Shown here in pieces: positions 59,787 through 60,000 of a stretch of 60,000 bases of DNA. Each line of letters starts with the position of its first letter. The stretch's first letter is position 1. The position numbers and the translations under genes are program-made. The notes under the pieces were generated by a model. That model ran no database searches. It saw nothing but the letters and a program-made list of their open reading frames with translations, and was not told the origin of the DNA. The stretch is from Chrysomallon squamiferum. Its lineage: Eukaryota > Mollusca > Gastropoda > Neomphalida > Peltospiridae. The stretch is taken from positions 21,774,110-21,834,109 of the forward strand of contig CM022679.1 in assembly GCA_012295275.1 (NCBI GenBank), written 5' to 3'.

Positions 59787-60000
59787 CACGACAAAATCAT
59801 GGAAATAAATTTTGACATACATGCACGCTCGCATGTCAATTTTCTGTGTATATGATTAAAAAGGGAATGACGATAGTATGTGCACGTATTTTTCACATGT
59901 TTACATGTAAATAAACCTAATTATATTTATGTTCAGTATATGTACTAAGCATTTAATATGCGTCTGCCGTTTATTGAATACACAGACACATTGTTATTTT
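59397..60000. other. AT-rich sequence with (ATT)n
   Basis: ATT tract at 59731-59780. A donor-like TTG|GTGAGT near 59564 has no open frame before it. Otherwise AT-rich and featureless to the window edge. Confidence 0.5.

Overview
This window is eukaryotic nuclear DNA, most likely from a mollusc. The best evidence for the group is two partial copies (37.35-37.48 kb and 58.18-58.33 kb) of a tRNA-headed SINE whose body I recognise from gastropod and bivalve genomes. The very dense microsatellite load and AT-rich background agree with that. I cannot name the species or decide between gastropod, bivalve and cephalopod. There are no bacterial genes, operons, CRISPR arrays, rRNA or intact tRNA genes, and no intact long coding region. 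Nearly every long open frame is a translated simple repeat.

Genes. The best coding evidence is on the minus strand. An exon at 11545-11433 ends in a split codon, and that codon is completed exactly by a terminal exon at 9396-9177. Together they encode 110 residues ending in a stop. A third candidate exon at 28486-28436 has a good acceptor, an ATG in good context, ten codons and a donor, and it ends in the phase the 11545 exon needs. If all three join directly, the product is a 120-residue basic, helix-rich protein that I do not recognise, with introns of about 16.9 kb and 2.0 kb. Weaker single-exon candidates lie at 15.85-15.95, 19.82, 21.74, 26.52 and 58.5-58.7 kb. Promoter-like CpG-containing stretches with CCAAT, CRE, ETS or E-box motifs lie at 14.76-15.0, 23.77-24.07, 26.62-27.04, 42.48-42.64, 51.23-51.35 and 58.72-58.74 kb. 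The one at 51.3 kb is followed by an excellent splice donor.

Mobile DNA. 35.09-35.56 kb (minus) is a broken FLYWCH-zinc-finger/MULE-type transposon remnant. Its last part, with flank, is duplicated at 36.09-36.32 kb. A hairpin element with 84-bp arms lies at 13.07-13.27 kb. A MITE-like element with a right end reading CTGGATCCGCCCCTG lies at 24.78-24.94 kb. tRNA-type SINE fragments lie at 5.98 and 29.75 kb.

Repeats. About 15 long GA/TC tracts, many AAT, AAAT, CATA, CA and A/T tracts, and several minisatellites: a 19-bp unit (18.06-19.09 kb), a 44-bp unit (44.37-44.85 kb), a 54-bp unit (53.35-54.39 kb), a 72+82-bp two-step array (39.45-39.79 kb) and a decayed roughly 40-bp array (12.10-12.57 kb).

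Between the repeats sit islands of 150-550 bp of high-complexity, CpG-retaining sequence with homeodomain, GATA, SOX or CRE-like motifs and no good reading frame (for example 10.40-10.69, 22.28-22.48, 30.35-30.59, 34.19-34.57, 41.29-41.78 and 56.19-56.74 kb). They look like candidate conserved non-coding elements. The overall picture is a gene-poor, regulatory-rich stretch around a small, widely spaced minus-strand gene. Conservation of the islands and the gene model are inference, because no alignment or transcript data could be used.
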